From Atrichornis clamosus (taxonomy: Eukaryota > Chordata > Aves > Passeriformes > Menuridae), in contig WBMZ01000342.1 of assembly GCA_013400975.1 (NCBI GenBank), forward strand, positions 310,001-374,000: a stretch of 64,000 nt of DNA. The letters run 5' to 3'. Under the pieces are notes generated by a model. The model was not told the DNA's origin and did no database searches. It saw nothing but the letters and a program-made list of their open reading frames with translations. A program made the translations under genes and the position numbers. Positions 1 to 15,100 of this stretch are shown in pieces. Numbering within the stretch: the stretch's first letter is position 1; every line of letters begins with the position of its first letter.

Positions 1-404
1 CTTTCAAAACTGGAGTCCTTAAAAATGATGGCATTGGAAAGCCTTAAATCTGACCTTGATAAAAAAACACATTACTTTTACCAGATACTAAAGAATGGAC
101 TTTGCATTACAATATACAGTCTTAAGTGCGACTTGTGAACTGGTGGATTTTTAGTGGCTACTATTTTGATTTCCATGTCAGTACTATTGGGATGCTGTTA
201 CACTTCACACATTAGCCTATGTAAATTTACCAGTTAACAACAGGAGTTTTTCAAAGGAGATATTCAGTTGTTGGGCTCTATATTTTTGTAGATAATATTT
301 AACAGGTTAAGGCAATAAAATCCTTGACTTTTACATCTGATAGACAGAGGCATCCTTTTGAACCTGATTAATGTATGTCTGTAATATATGGCCACAATAT
401 TAGC

Positions 405-408
<4 letters not shown>

Positions 409-435
<27 letters not shown>

Positions 436-466
436 GTAGTTGTTATTATTGTTACTACTACTATTA
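409..466. repeat. (ATT)n microsatellite, impure at its 3' side
   Basis: There is a run of perfect ATT/TTA triplets from about 409 to 434, followed by interrupted TTG/TTA/ACT triplets to about 466. The poly-isoleucine open frame on the minus strand here is only the translation of this repeat. Confidence 0.93.
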
Positions 467-1078
467 GGAATGTTTTGATCAGTCTATCTTTCATTTACTG
501 GTTTTATTAAGACTTTTGCGCAGTTAGGATGGAAGTATTTCTTTGTCACTGATGGAAATAATGGTCTTGGCTCTGCTCTTTGTTACAGTAGTACAAATCT
601 TGAGTAATTTAATTGTCAGTGTAACAGTGCCAAGGAAACAGCAAATTTAGGTCCAATGTGTGTTTGCTATTGTCCTTAAGAATTAGTTTACTCTCTTCTA
701 AGTACTTCCATTCATAAATGATGTGTCATTTTAGCAACCATAATTGCCTTCTGAAACAATGTTTTTGTTGTTTTTCTAAGGATTTCCCAAAGTTGGAGGA
801 GTGTTTTGGTTTTGTTTAAGTAAATGAAACACAGTTTTAAACCTGGGTCAGATGCCAGAAAGCATTCTCCTTTCCTCCCCCTTCCTTTTCATCTGCCTTT
901 TTCTCTGAGCACCACATCAACTCTTTTCTTTAACTGCAGAGCCTAAACTACTTCTTTAAAGGTCCGAGCTTGATGCAGCTTCTGGCCAGAGCCACGTTTA
1001 GTGTACACCCGTGGAGTATTTGCAAAATCAAGGCCTGTGCTTGACTCTCCTAGATTTTGGGCTGGGGCTGGGGGAAAA

Positions 1079-1146
1079 GAAAAAAAAAAAAACCACAAAA
1101 CCAAACAGCAAAAATAAAAGTAAAAAAGAAAACAGAAAAAGAAGAG
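1079..1146. repeat. A-rich low-complexity tract
   Basis: An uninterrupted run of about 13 A is followed by an A-rich, mostly purine stretch. It could be an old poly(A) tail, but no retrocopy can be recognised upstream of it. Confidence 0.7.
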
Positions 1147-2035
1147 GCACTTAAGGCAGTTACGTGTTGCCTTGTGTAGCTGAGCCAAGACAGCAGGTTC
1201 CCTCTGTGTGCTTAACCCATCACAAGTGCTTTCACTTAAAGCTCTTCACACAGAGTCTTTAGATTATACATTTACTTTGGTTTCACAACAAGGAAAACAA
1301 AAAGAAACCTTAATTGACCAGCTGTCATGTTTCAGTGTCATGTGGCATTTCTGTGTGGTGTTGGTACTAGAACATGTATGTATTTCCCCCTCATATATGT
1401 GCATGGGTCCCTTTTGATGCCTAAGGTTAAATGTGTGTAGTAAAGTATTCAGGATCAGGATGTCTGCTGTGTTCTGGTTTCCCTGATATTCTCACATTTT
1501 TAATCTTAAAAAATAAAAATTCCTCTCACCATGTCTGTTTATTTTGCTCTCTGTTCTTTTAATAACTTCATTTTCTCAAAGGTAGAGGAAGTAAGTTGTT
1601 GCTGAACTCCATTATAATAACTGACTAGAAACTTTCAAAGGTACCTTTAAATCTAGAATTAGAACAGTCAGCATTTTCCTTTTGTGTTAAATTTTTCCCT
1701 ACATATGAGACATAGGTTTGTTTCACATCTGCCAAGTTTAAATCTTTTTTAGAAGCATAAACATTTTTTTAGAAGTTAGAATTCTGAGAGCAATAACATT
1801 AATATGTCAAGAGACAAAGTGTTCAAGAAAGTTTAAATAATACATAAATCATACCTTAAACAAAGTTATGCCTTGCTTGCTCAGTACAGCAATTATATTG
1901 TTTTGATTTTGTATGGATAACTGGAAACCTAAACTTTGTGACTTCTTTATCTAGTCTAATAACAAGCTGACTCCTGAGGTTTCTGAAAGTTCTCTCTTGC
2001 TCTCCTTTTGTATAAATTAGAGGTAGAGGATGTCA

Positions 2036-2080
2036 AAGAGAGAGAGAAAAAGAGAGAAAGGTGGGGGAGAGAGAGAAGGA
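2036..2080. repeat. GA-rich (GAGA) purine tract
   Basis: Interrupted GA dinucleotides over about 45 bp, including two AGAGAGAG-like runs separated by a G-rich segment. This is simple sequence with no other meaning visible. Confidence 0.85.
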
Positions 2081-5000
2081 ACTGACTTAAAGGCTTCTTC
2101 CAGCAGTAGGTACTAGAGTCCGTCAGCAATGCTACTCCTGCTGAGCTGGCAGCTGCTTCCCTAAGTTTAGAGAGGTCACCACGGTTTCTTTCCTGTGCCT
2201 CCTCCAGGCATTGAATTGCTGGGGGAGTTGGAAAAAAGGGCATCTTCCTTTCTTACCCTGCGGCATACAGACAAAATCCTTCCTCTCTAACTAAGTCTGT
2301 TCTGGTAAGGCATATAAAAGTTCAGATGTGATGAAAATTATTGGAGTTTTTATGATACCTTTACCCAGAAATATCTGAAAGCAGAGTACAGACTAATTGA
2401 CTTACCAGGATATGCATATGACATCTGAAGATGTGCCCTCCTGTGCATGCTGAATTTCAAAACGCAAGGATTTTCTTCACCGTTGACTTGCTGCTTTCTC
2501 AGGAGATAAAACAAATTATTTGGTAAATACTTCAAAATACTGTTGCTGATAGTTTAGGACAATGCAGACTAATGTATCCAGTTAAAATCAAGAAGGAAAA
2601 AGTAGGTTTTTAAGGAAACAGAACACAAGCTGAGCTGTCTTTAGATAAAAAATAAAACCCAAGAAAATTCAGTGTTTATAGCAAGGACTCCAAGGAGTCT
2701 ATCACTCAGCATACATGTTATTCCTCACAGTGCAGTACTCTGATGGGTCTGGTCCAGGAAAATCAGCCTGGATGAAATAGTACAGTAAAACCTTCAGTTG
2801 CATTAAACCCCGATGTGGGCTTGTATTCAGGATCAGAGTGTCCTGAATTTAGGTAGATAAAAGGGGGGACTCACTCTGACAAAGGATGTGTTTAATGCAT
2901 ATATAAGTAGATTTGTTGAGATCACACCTTTAGTTTCTTTGGGTTAATTTTCCTATTTGCACCTTCCCAGGAAGCCCTACAATAAAGACAAAAGCCTATA
3001 GCTATAAAGTCTCCTTCCTTGTGGTTCTCATTCAAATATTTGAAGTTAGTTTGATTATTTTTTGGACACAAATACAAATTTTTATACCTTGTTTTGGCAT
3101 TTAAAAGGGGTTAGAATCTTATTTAGTAAGCTTTCTCTGCCAGCTAATCATATATTTCACATGCTTATTTTTCCCTAATTATTCACTTACCAGACTATAG
3201 CAGCTTTGAACTGTTTATATATAAAGTCTGGTGTTTGAAAGAAAGTAACTTACATTTAAAATTTTGCTCTACTTTTTAAGTACATAAACTTTTTTCAGTA
3301 CATAAACTCACATGCAGTGCCAAATATGCCTTTCCAGTATATAATAATAGGGATCTAATTGCACCAGTTTCCCAAGGGGCACAAAAGTAGAAAAGCAGAG
3401 CCTGCGTGGAAAACACCCTTTTTTTTTTGCCTTTGGCCGTGGCAGGCTCCTACACATGGAATGAAATTCCATCCTCACAGAAGTCTATAGCAAAGATTTG
3501 ACTGACTCCAGGGGGGCTGGATTTGGGCCCACATGCCTGATTTCAGGGTGTGATTTCGGTGATGAAGCAAGCATTAGGGAGTGGGTAAGAATATTCACTG
3601 TGGAAGGAAGAGTTGTTTTCATGCATTTTCTCCAGTCTCTCTCCCATGCTGGAATAGCTTTTTCCTTTGGTGTATCATTTCATCTTTCTGAGGAAGACCA
3701 GAAAAAGCACTTACTAAACAGACGGTCCTTCTGGGAAAGCTCAGTGGAAAAATTTGCTTTTCAACTGGGCATATACCAACTCAGTGGCACCCATGGCAAA
3801 GCAGCAGTCCTTCTGTGAAAAGGAGACAATTATGACAGGAGTCAGAAGCCTGGTTTAGCCTGCTGGTGCCCCAAGATCTGTCAATTTGAAGTCACATTTC
3901 CCAGCAGATCATTGCCCTCAGAGTGTAGCTAAGGGGCCATGCTAATATTTCCTTCCTGAAGGGAGAGAGCACATTGGGTTGTCCTTAATGTGAACTGCAT
4001 GAACTTTTGTACCTTTTCCTTTTCTTCTTGTCTTCTCAGAGGGAGGAATATTTGTCCCAATATAGCCAAAGCATGCTGCTATGCAGGACTGGCTTAAAAA
4101 CTGCATTTAATAAAGATTTCCTTTTCTAATCTCAGGTTTGTAAGAATAATGTGGTTTTCCTTCATATTGTACTAATTTAGGTGGTCTCACTTTATGGCTA
4201 CCAATATATATAATAATATTTCAAAGTGTGAATTCCTGGGTCTCACCAGCCCAGTCTTTCCAGTAGATGAAGCTCAGGCAATGAGGATTTTTGGGTACAT
4301 TTTTATTTCATCTCATGTTTTCCTAGAGTCTGCTGTTACAACCTCAGCCCGAGTGAAAAATTGCTAATTTGCTCCCCATCCTGTTTGTGTGCAGACAATC
4401 AAATCTTTGTTTTGGAGCTATTTGCTGTGGTGTTTGCTCGGATCACTTCACTGCTGGAAGATGAGGTGGGATGTTGCTGGGCGTGTTGATCTACCTTTGT
4501 GTCTTACCCTGCCCTTGAGTTGCGTGGGAAACTCTATTGCAGTACAGTGTGCAGACATCGCCATTCCCTCTCCCCAGGTTGTCTTTTCTTTCCATCACCC
4601 ATTAAAAGAACCTAAATAAAACTCTATGTACACAAGTCATTGAAAATCCCCAAAATGCAAGTCTGGGACTTGGCTGTATTTGCCTTGCAAACGACTGCTA
4701 AGCCTACACACGTATGTATTGTAGTAGTGTCGCATGTTAAAGAGTTCATGTTTCTTGATTAAAAAACTCATCTAAAGAATGAAGTGCATCAGTGTTTGTC
4801 TTTTACCATTCACTCAGTGCCCTACGTAGTCACACACAAACAGGCAAAACAGTAACTAATCAGACCTTTTAGAGCCGCCTACCCCACTTTTTGTCTTTAT
4901 TATGAAACTAAGATTTGGTCAACTGAGGTCAAGTTGTGCACTTAACACAGCTTCCATTATAGTCAGTGAACTCTGTAACAGAGAGTAAAGTCAAAATATA

Positions 5001-6180
5001 AACAGAGAACATTTCTGCAGCAGCTCTGGGCTGGGATTAACTTGGATCACCTAGTCTTCTGCTTTTAATGAAATTCTCTCCCTTGTATTTTCTTGTTTGG
5101 AAGAGAGTCCAAAGTTATCTCATGCTAATTTAGTTAGGCAGTGCCCTCCAGGGATGTCACAGGCCTCCATGACCTCTCCAGAGAGACTCAGCAAAGGGAT
5201 GAGGAGAATTAAACATTCCTGAGAAATTGCAAAGCAGCAGCCCCCAGAGATTTCGCATAGAAATGAGCTCCAGACTAGCTGCCAGAGACCCAAGTCACCT
5301 TTTCAGCACTTCCTTGACATATCTCTGCCAGTCCCATCTGGCTTGATTCAGGGGGTCAGCATGGGGACTGAGGAGAGGTGGCAGCTAGGGAGGGCAGGAT
5401 TCGAGGGAGGTCTGACTACAGTGGTCTCAGGCTTTAGATGCTTCTCCAAGATGTGCAGCAAGATGGTTTTATTTCCTTTCCTTCCCACATGGTCTCATGC
5501 TTTGGTATTTTCTTTGTGCTGAGAAGGGGAAGAATGCTAAGTGAGGAAGTTTAATAATGAGTTTAGTTGCTATTTCACCATGTGATGCAACAGTTTGTTT
5601 CATACCTGGTTTTACAACTACCTCTTGGGTCAAATGCAGAAAATACTGTGGCATCAGAAAGCTACTTACACTAACGTGAACTACAGTCCCCACTTTTCTC
5701 TCTTTTATGTTGATAGGCTGTAGAAATTAATGAAATTAATTTCACATGAAGCCAGAATTAGGCATGGTTTGCAGGACGGACCTTGTTCCTATGGGGAAAT
5801 ATTCAAAGAGTTAATTTCCAGGTTTCCTTCAATTATCTTGCAAAAAGGGAAAAAATAAATTTGCTGAAGTTTAGGCAAGAGCGAAAAAGACAACAAGAAA
5901 CCACTGTAGCTTGGTTATTAGTATCTTGATTGCCTGAGTAGTTATCTCAATTATCTCTTGCATCATAACAGAGATGTGCACTATCTCAAGAAATGCCTAT
6001 TTTGTTGAGGTTTGGAGTGTGTAATCTAACAAAGATTTCTGTGTGCTCTCATCCTTATATTTCCTTGCTCTTTTAATTTGTTTTTAATTAGTCTAGAGCT
6101 AGTCAGTAGGAAGGAAGAATGTTTCAATTCCCACCTTTCACTATAAAAGTGCAAAGGCATCTAGTTCTGTAACAAATAAT

Positions 6181-6199
6181 ACACTTCATCATGAAGTGT
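6181..6199. repeat. 19-bp odd palindrome
   Basis: ACACTTCAT and ATGAAGTGT flank a single central C and are perfect reverse complements. This is too short to be a processed hairpin RNA; it is possibly a chance palindrome or a dyad binding site. Confidence 0.6.
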
Positions 6200-9100
6200 T
6201 TGTGCTACCCTTAACTTTCTTACAGCACTCTAGTTGCATAAATGTTAAGACTCCAGCTTCATAGACAGAAAAATTTAGGTTGGAAGATTAAATGCATTAG
6301 TGAAGGCCCCAAAGAGAGTCATTAACACTGCTGAGATTGGGGCACTGGAGATGGCTTCTGCTCATCATTTGCTTAGACCAAACTGAAACCAGTGAGCAGG
6401 TTGGACCTAACGCTGGACCCTTCCAATTAGAATATGGTTTATGGTATAGCTATCAAAAAATATATACAGAGCAGAGAATTGTATTCATGTGAAATATGTT
6501 TCAGCAGTTGAGTTATAAATCTCTGAGAAGAACAAAAAAAAATTGAATGAGACTTGCACATGGAAACCAGCATATAAGGGATGATGGTGTCATTGTGGTG
6601 ATAAATCCATTGCATTCTGCAGTGACTCATGCCTGTGCCACTGTTATTTGCCTGAGAACAGACCTCTGGCCCTTGCCAAGTAATGCATGTGGGAACGTTG
6701 TTCCCGGTGTCTGACCTGCGGGGGTTATTCCAGCCTTAATGGCAGGATACCTAGAGTGTGGAGTCTCGTTCATGTCCACTGGGAAGGGAGGGCCCTTACT
6801 TTGTCTGGATGTGATATGAGCAATGACTTCTGACATGCATGTAGCAGAGATTTATTGCAAGCAAAAGTTGAAGTGTGATAATGCTACTGGGGTATTCTGT
6901 AATAATATGGTAAAACACTTGTCATCACTTCATCTCAGGCAGTGAAAGTCAATTGTATATGCTACACAGAGACAGATAAAAAACATAAGTATACTTAAAA
7001 CTTCATATGGTTTGCATTTTTCGTAACAGCTCTCCTGACTCTAATATAAGACAGGTTTTAATTTTGTTTTGGGTAAGTGGATGTGCTTACAGTCTCACAC
7101 CCACAATTCCATGGCTTTAAATAGAATCACTCCCAGGGTGCATAAAAGAGCACATGCTGTTATGTGAAGGATTTATCCAGGATGCCAGGATTGTATTTAT
7201 TGCTGGGAACAAACTGAATAAAATTTTCTATTCCATTCTGACACTAGCCCATGGAGAGCAGCTGTATCTATGGTTTCAGTGCAGACCCTTCCCTTTCCCC
7301 GATGCAGGATTTGGTGTGACTGGCTGCTGTTGCAGAAACAGTAATTACTAATGACGGTGGAATCAGAGTGACCAGAACAAGCCAAGGGAAGGTCAAGGCG
7401 AAATGCCCCCCAAATGTATTTTTGAGCGTGCTCAAAAGAAATCTTCATGTTGCCTTTTCACATCTGTGCTGCACAGACAGACTTCTAAAGCACATCCTTT
7501 GGTTTCTGGGATTGTTTTACCATTGTCTTTTCCTAGCTGAAATTTCCATGCCCCAATGTGAGTAGGCAGAGACCACGAGCTGGTATTTGGCCCTGAGCAC
7601 AGAGGAACTTGGTCAGAGCAACCGTAGTGTTAACACTGTGGCAGCAAGTCTGTGAGGCAGATTCCTCTGTCTTAGGGCTTGGGTTAAAACCGCCAGACTC
7701 TTTGCATAAGCTGCTGTATCACATGGTGGCCGTTTTGGGTACTGTTGGCCTAAAATTGAACTTGTGACATGAGGTAAAAATAAAAAAGAAAATAAATCCC
7801 TCTGTACTGCATTACCGTATCCCCGAGGCATCAAAGTCATGCTCTTGTCTCAGTCTGTACTCAGCCAAGGGAATTTAGCATCAAATTCCAGAATGGTGTC
7901 ACCTGAAATGTTCTGGTAAAGGAAAAGAAAAAAAATCCATGGTACCAGGAATGAGAATCTTTTTTTTTTTTTTCCAGGTAAGTTCTTGCTTTTTATAGTT
8001 AATAAAGCAGTGCCTGATGTGCAGTTTTATCACTGTCTCATAAGTAACACTGACTTAATGGTGAAAATCTTTCTTACTTCCAACTCCAGTGCACTGAAAA
8101 CTGGAATAAAATCAAAAAGTGAAGTTCAATGATGTGTTTAAGATAGCAGGCTCTTTATTTTCACAGATTACTCAGACAAGGATTACTCTAATTTTTATAA
8201 TGCAGTCGATAGTAAATGTTTTTCTCAAGAGGAGTAAATTAACATTTTAATTCAATTATTTTAGATTAATATTTAGGAATGTAACATCATTTGGAAACTG
8301 GTAGCAGTCTGAGGAGAAAATGCACCAAGGTTCAAAAGCATGAAGCAAGAACTCTGAAAATTTAAGGGAGAAATGTAAATTATAAAATAAATTTCAGGTT
8401 AGTTTTATGTTATTAACTCACTCTGTCTCCCTGCATTTTTTCTTTTAATAACACTGTTCATAAATTTTCTCTCAATGCTCTTGCTTTGTTACTCTTGCTA
8501 TCTTAAAGGATCACTCTTCTTCCTTTCCAGTTATACCCTCAAACATGTATAAGCATTATGAAGTGCTGATTTATTATCTCTGACCCTATCTGCCTGTGCT
8601 CTGGCACTTCTCTGCTGCTCTTAGCAATTTTTTTTGCAGTACCACTAGTGGTTTAAGCTGTGTCGGGGCCCATTACTGGATAGGCACAGGGCAGACCTAC
8701 AAACCTTGAGCAGAGAGGCTAGCAAGCTGAAGAGGCAATGCTGACAGATAGGAGGAAAGGAAAGAAAGATTTGGGGAGAGAAAGTAATTATCAGAATCGT
8801 GGTATGGATAACAGCATCTTTGTTTCTGTGGAGATCAGTATTACTTTGATCCATAGATCATGCTGTTCCTCTGACCCCCATCAAAAGGAGCATGTTAGCT
8901 GGTGCTTAGCTGTAAGTGTCTGAGCAATCCAGGAAAGAAATAGGAGGTAAACAGGTGTTAGAAGCAGGAACCAGGATCTTTTTGTAGTCAAATGTTGCAC
9001 TGTAAACATTTTGTGATGAATATCTACATTGTGATCATTATTTCAGGGCTGATAGTTTTGCTCCAGTGAACATGCCAGTACTTGACTTGAAAGCCTAGTC

Positions 9101-12100
9101 TGTTTTCTTGTGGTTAGATCATGGCCCCAACCAGCCCTTCCTGGCATGGGTCCCTAAGACTGCTCTGCCCTCACCACAACCTGGGTACAACCCTTTACTT
9201 TAGCGGTGAGTAATCCTGCCAAATGGGAGTCTGCTTCTCTGTGAAGAGATATTTTGTCTTACATTCATATAAAAATAGCAGGGAACATGAATTCTGGAAG
9301 GGTAAAAAGGGAGGGGGAAGCGGGTCAAGTATCTTTCCGAATTGTCTGCTAGGTGGAGCCTGGGAAACATATTTTTTCTATAGTCTTGTCTGTGGAATAC
9401 AAATCTGAATGGTTAAAACTCATACGTACTTTCTGCAATTCAGATTCTTCTTTTTTTTTTTTCTCTGTTTAGCTTTGAATTTCTTTCCCTTTTCTCTTAA
9501 ACAGAATTTCACAAAGCTCTTTGTTAGCAATTGCAACAATATCCTCCAAAATTAAAATGAAAGAAACAGAGCATATGTGCATCCTTTCTGTATCTTTTCA
9601 TTAATTTACTTTGTGTCACACATGTCACTTCCAATCTAACCATTTGAAGAATAAACAAACCATGGTGGACCTAAAAATCTGTTCAAAATTTTTTGGCAGG
9701 AAAAAAGAACTATATTAATTTGCATTGTTGGTTGAGGTTTCCCAACAAGCAGCCTTACTGTTTCTTTTTTGCCTCCAGCTAACAACTAAAGATCAGTTAT
9801 AAAATGTATACAAATACTTCCACATATTGAAAGAACAATATTTTGACATTCAGTGACACAAGGAAAAGAAAAAAAGAGTAATCTAGTTTTTGATAACACA
9901 ATGAGAACTTTGTGCTCACCCGAGGTGCACGTGAGAAACATCATGTTGCGTTAAAAGGAAAGGTTGACCTTAAAGGTTTATCTGGATTATAATTCTTGTG
10001 GTTTTTATTAATAAAACTGCCTACTAAAGTTTCATGAGTCCTCCCTGAGATCTGTAAAACAATTGGCCTATCTGCTTACAAGAGAGAAGTTAGACAGTAT
10101 TTCCTAGTATTTCCTACAGATGTGAGGGCTTTTGTTTCAGGAGACATTGATATTGTTTTCATTTGAGATGCTCCACAAAGATTATCAGGTATTTTATTAT
10201 TTTAGTAACTTTATAATTGTTGGATTATTATCTTTAAATGTATCAACTCTACTCTTTCAACTTGAAAGAAAAAATCATGGATCTGAATACAGTTCAGCTC
10301 TGAACAAGTCCACTTCTAAAGCCAAACCATAGGATTTGACTAAATCAGCAAGCACACTTCAAATTGCTTCTGTGACAATTTCTCAACTCTAACTTTGAAA
10401 ATCTGTGAGAAAGTTTATAAAATGAGTCACAACTTACTATCTCTGTAACTACGTCCTGGGAGACTTGCTGTTTGTTTGCTTTCTTGGGATTCTTAAGGTA
10501 AATTTTCCATTGTTTCTTATCAAATGATGTGTTTTTTTCACAGAGGAAAACATTTTCATCTCGAATCTGTCCCCATTTTATATTTTTTATGTCAGTGATG
10601 TCTGTGGTTTGCAAACGTTGCTCTTCTGAATGGAAGCAGCTGCCATGTCATAAGTACTCAATGTCTCCTCTGCATGAGTACAAAAGACAACGCTAAAGGA
10701 AAAACTTTGTATGCAGACTTTGGAGTCCTTATGTTCAGCATTACACTGTTAAGGAAGAAGCATTTCAAAATGTATTTAAACTGATGAGATCTGATAGGTA
10801 CTTAAATGGTGTTCAGAAGGGTTTTTCCATGAATGGAGGTTCCTTGAGCAATATATCTTGCACCAACGCTGTGATTTTTGGTAATCTGAGAAAACAGGAT
10901 GATGACTCTTTAGAGGACAGGAAGAGGCATGTGTCCTGCACTTTTTGGGAAGTAACTCCTTTGCTGTACGTTTTGAAAAAGAGTTGAGCATGAGGAGAGT
11001 GTCACTTGTTGCAATGATAGGCAGTGAACTTAATCCTGAACTTCAATTTGTCTTTCAAATGCAAACTGTGACAGCCTAGTCAGGTTCTTATTTACTGGGT
11101 GTTCACCCTTGCTTTTCAAGTAGCTGAGCAAGAAGGGTTGTAATTTAGGGGGAAAAATGCATAACAGTACATTGATTATGCATACTCCCATATTCCTGCT
11201 GTCACTGGCTTCTTGGGAGTATCGGCATGCCTGGCAGCACATCCCTGTGGTTTTCTTTGGCAAGAGTCTTCTTGCTGTGCTTGCCTTGACCTATAACATT
11301 GTCAGAAACAAGTACTAAGGCAACAGTCATTACTCTAGACTGAACTCCCATTGTGGCAGGGAGCATGGGATCATGCCCAACACTTTTGTGTGTTGGCTGT
11401 CAGGCAGAGGCTGCTTACACTTTACTCTGATCACAAGACCTTTTTGCTGCACTTGAGCTTCATTGGTGTTTTTCAGCCATGTGTGCTATGCCCCTGTAGT
11501 GTGCACAACATGTGTAAGGAGATTTTTTCCCCCTCTGTTGTGTATTATATGTACTTGTCCCTGTGTCTTTATATAATCTCCTTATATAACACACTCTCAT
11601 GCCTACTGGGTACACCCAGGACACACCTACGCTTTTAACAGTCACAGAAGTCAATCAGATGTGGGTGACTCAGCCAGTGTAGCACCTTTTCTTCCTTCCC
11701 TGCCCCTCCAAAAGCGAGTAAATAGATAAGCTGGGAGTCAGTTTGGGTTCAGAGCTCTGAGTCAATGTCCCGTCTCACTTTTCTAAGGCACGATCATCAA
11801 TTGTGGTCAATTCTGTAGCAGCCTGAGAAACCACAGCCAGTCAGCTGGGTTGTGTCAGGAGGAGCCGGGTGATGGCATCTGGAACTGCTTCACATCCCAG
11901 GCAGGCAGGAAGTGCGTGGGCATGACATCTCCCCACGTCTCACAGCACGGAAGATGCCAAGCAGCCTCTTTCGATGCCAGTGCAGTTAGTTGAGTTGGGA
12001 CAATGCAGAGAGGGACGTGCTACAGTAGCCCTGTCTTTCGTGGCACGAATGGAACAGTCCCTCATGATACACGCAGGAACAGCAGTCATGCCAGGCCTTT

Positions 12101-15100
12101 GTCCTCGCCATATGGGGAGAAGGCTCTCCTTTGCTGCCACATCCCTGTAAAGGATCATCATGCTTTGGCCCAAAATGCTCAATTCTTCTTCTCAGTGGTG
12201 ACCCCAGCAGGATAGCTACGTTTGGGATCACTGGAGCACCATCTCCAACCCACTGAATGCTTCTGCCTGCTTCTAGACAACAGAGTGTGGAATACTGTAA
12301 AGACAGAATTTCTATAAATGGTGATAATGTACTCTTGAGTCTCACCAAGTGGTGATGTTTTCTGATTTAGTCAGAAATTGCTCCCTGATTGTTGACAGCC
12401 TTGAGATAACCCCTTCTTTCTGCAGTCATAAGTAAGTAGATCTAGACATTCACCGTTGCTGCTTCTTTGTCTCTGAAACACACAGACAATACACCATACA
12501 TCAGGCTACAACTGTCTGTTCCATCTTCTAAAGTAAACATTACTGATTTGGTTTGATTTTTTTCTTCTCCTTGTGTGACAAATACAAAGAAGTCAGAATT
12601 TCTCTGCGTAAGATGGAGAAATATGTATGAAATATTTTTTTGACAGTAGAGGGCTTAGAAAACAACTGCTGTGTAGCAGTGCAGGGCAATAGTAATTAGT
12701 ACCAACAGGAACATTTGCTATTTATCCCACTGTGTGACTGTTCAGTCGTATCTGCTTTGGGTCTTGAATTGGATGAGACATATGAAAAGGCTTTACTTAC
12801 ACTCTTGAAAAAACTGTCTTTTACTTCTAGAGCAGAAATCATCAGCTGCACTTTAAAATCTCAAAAAGTTGAATTTGTGTTTATTTTTTTTCTCTTGAAT
12901 AGGAAGATACCTGATTATGAGTCCCTTTTAATGATACACAGTCCTAGAGCAGATGGTGAAACAAAAGTCTCAAATATAGAGAGTTAAACATAACCTCAAC
13001 TACCGGGTCTTTGTTATCCATGGTTGACAGCCCAGTTAATAAATGTTTTCTTACTGGGGTGCTAGACTGGAAGTTAATGGTGAAACACATCTACAACATA
13101 CTCTAGATGCTCGAGACAAGCAGACACGTCACAACCATAATGGCACTGGCATGCACAAAATGTGTCTCCATGGGGGTTGTGTTAGTCAAACTTGGGTTTT
13201 CTTGCTCACTAGCCCAGGTGCAAACACTGTGTAAGCAAAGAAATTTGGGCAGGGAGAAGACTGGATTTTGTTTTGGATATGCTGCTTGAAAATGATGCTT
13301 ACTACTGACGGGGGTTTATCTAGAGAAAAGGGTAGAGGGGGAAGATGAAAGAGGAAATATTTTGGCAGAGGCTGTAGTTCAGGCATGCAGAACAGATATC
13401 CTAGTCCACATAATCATAAAAGTGTATCTGCTTGCTAGACTAGCTATGTATCTCTCTCCTGTTAGGCTTCTGTCTTTAAATGTAAACGACATAGAATTTC
13501 CTTTAGACTTTGTGACTCACTAGACCAGAGCCAAAAAGAGTTCAAATATAAAAAATAAGTTTTGTTACTTTTGCCATTAAGAGAACAGTCTTATTCTAAG
13601 AGAGTAGAAACCTGAATTGTTTCCGTGGTAGTTTTCTCCACCTTTTCAACATCTGCCCATGTTCTGTTATCTGGACTGAGCAAAAATTGGGAAGAGAGTG
13701 GCAGAACTGAACACAAGTAATTTCTTTAATTGCTGTTAGCCCATCCAAAAATGCCTTTAGAAAGAAATACAGGAAAATCCACGACTCTCCATTCTTGCAC
13801 CAGAAAAATTCCTAAAATATGTGACCTTGCGATGGTTAAAAGATAGCCAAGAGCCAAAGCTAGGCAATGTTTTTATCCCAGTTCAGCCATGTCATGGGTC
13901 ATGTGGTTCAGCATGTGAACAGGAAGGTGAGAATGGGTGAACTTTTGCCTCAGTTGTGCAGTCCATCAGAGAATAAATGGAGCAAATCACTCTGCAGCTG
14001 GATCAGGAGGTGAATGGCTGAATACTTCTCACACAGAGGGCTTTGTGTTCTGGACATGATCTAGCATTATGATGGGACGCACTAGGCTGAGGCTTTGTAG
14101 CAATTACTAACCCATTATCACGCTAGAACATGAGATCATTTATCTTCTAATTCAGAGTGTCACCTGTTCTTCATTTGCCAGTCAATAACCATTAATTACT
14201 TTCAGTGGAAATTTAAACAAAGCTTTTCCCCTCTGTTAAAACCAGTAAGCCATTCAGTAATGACAAATAAACCTGGAGCTGTATCACCCCCTTTCCTCTC
14301 ATTCTCAGCCTGGAGTCTGGTACAATATGAATTCTTAAAGGAAATGCCTAGAAACTGACAGGTCAAGGAGCTTCATTAGTCTGATGTGAGGAGAAGCACA
14401 TTCCTGGCACTTGCTGTAGGGAAAGCATATAGCTACTGCTCGTACACGGACATCTTATTGGTTGTCATGGGCTGTACCTGAGGAAACACAGTTTTGACTG
14501 TGGAACTTGTTCAAAGTTTTTTCTCTCTTCTGGCATGCCTTGGCATTTTTTTACAGAGTGTTCATGCAGACCCATTCAAAACAACAGCATTTGGTCGCCT
14601 TCCTCAAAGCAAAACAGAGCTATCACTTACTTTGTGATTTTTAGTATGTTAATTTTTTTTGTACCTGATTGGATTGAGGTAACTGTAAGTGCCAACAATT
14701 GTGAATGCCAGAAAAAATAAAAGAACTAGCAGTGATAGATTCTCAAGTAACCATTAATCTAAACATTCTTTCCTGGTAGGATTTGAGGCAAAAATTGCTT
14801 TTAGCAACTATATCTGCATTGTTTGATCATTTCTAAGGTGATCCTGTTGAAATTTACTGCAGTTTAAGTCGCAGTTCTAAGACAGTGATTTCTTACTTTT
14901 TGAAATGGTAGACAAAAGTTGATACGTCCAAATGTATAAAACCTGGTGGGACCCACTGTCAAAGGCTGGTTTTTTGTTAGTATTTTATAGCTGTTTCCTC
15001 TGATGTAGGGAATGTTTTAGAGTAAAGGGAAACTTTCAACTCTATTTTATATTAATATGCAAAAGTAATGCGTAAGTATTTTAAATACTCACTGGATTGT

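Noticed and set aside
264..494. Poly-isoleucine open frame on the - strand
   Set aside because: It is a translated (ATT)n microsatellite.
11986..12348. Overlapping open frames on both strands (up to 120 codons)
   Set aside because: Cysteine- and histidine-containing but without zinc-finger spacing or other pattern. They are mutual shadows in stop-poor sequence.
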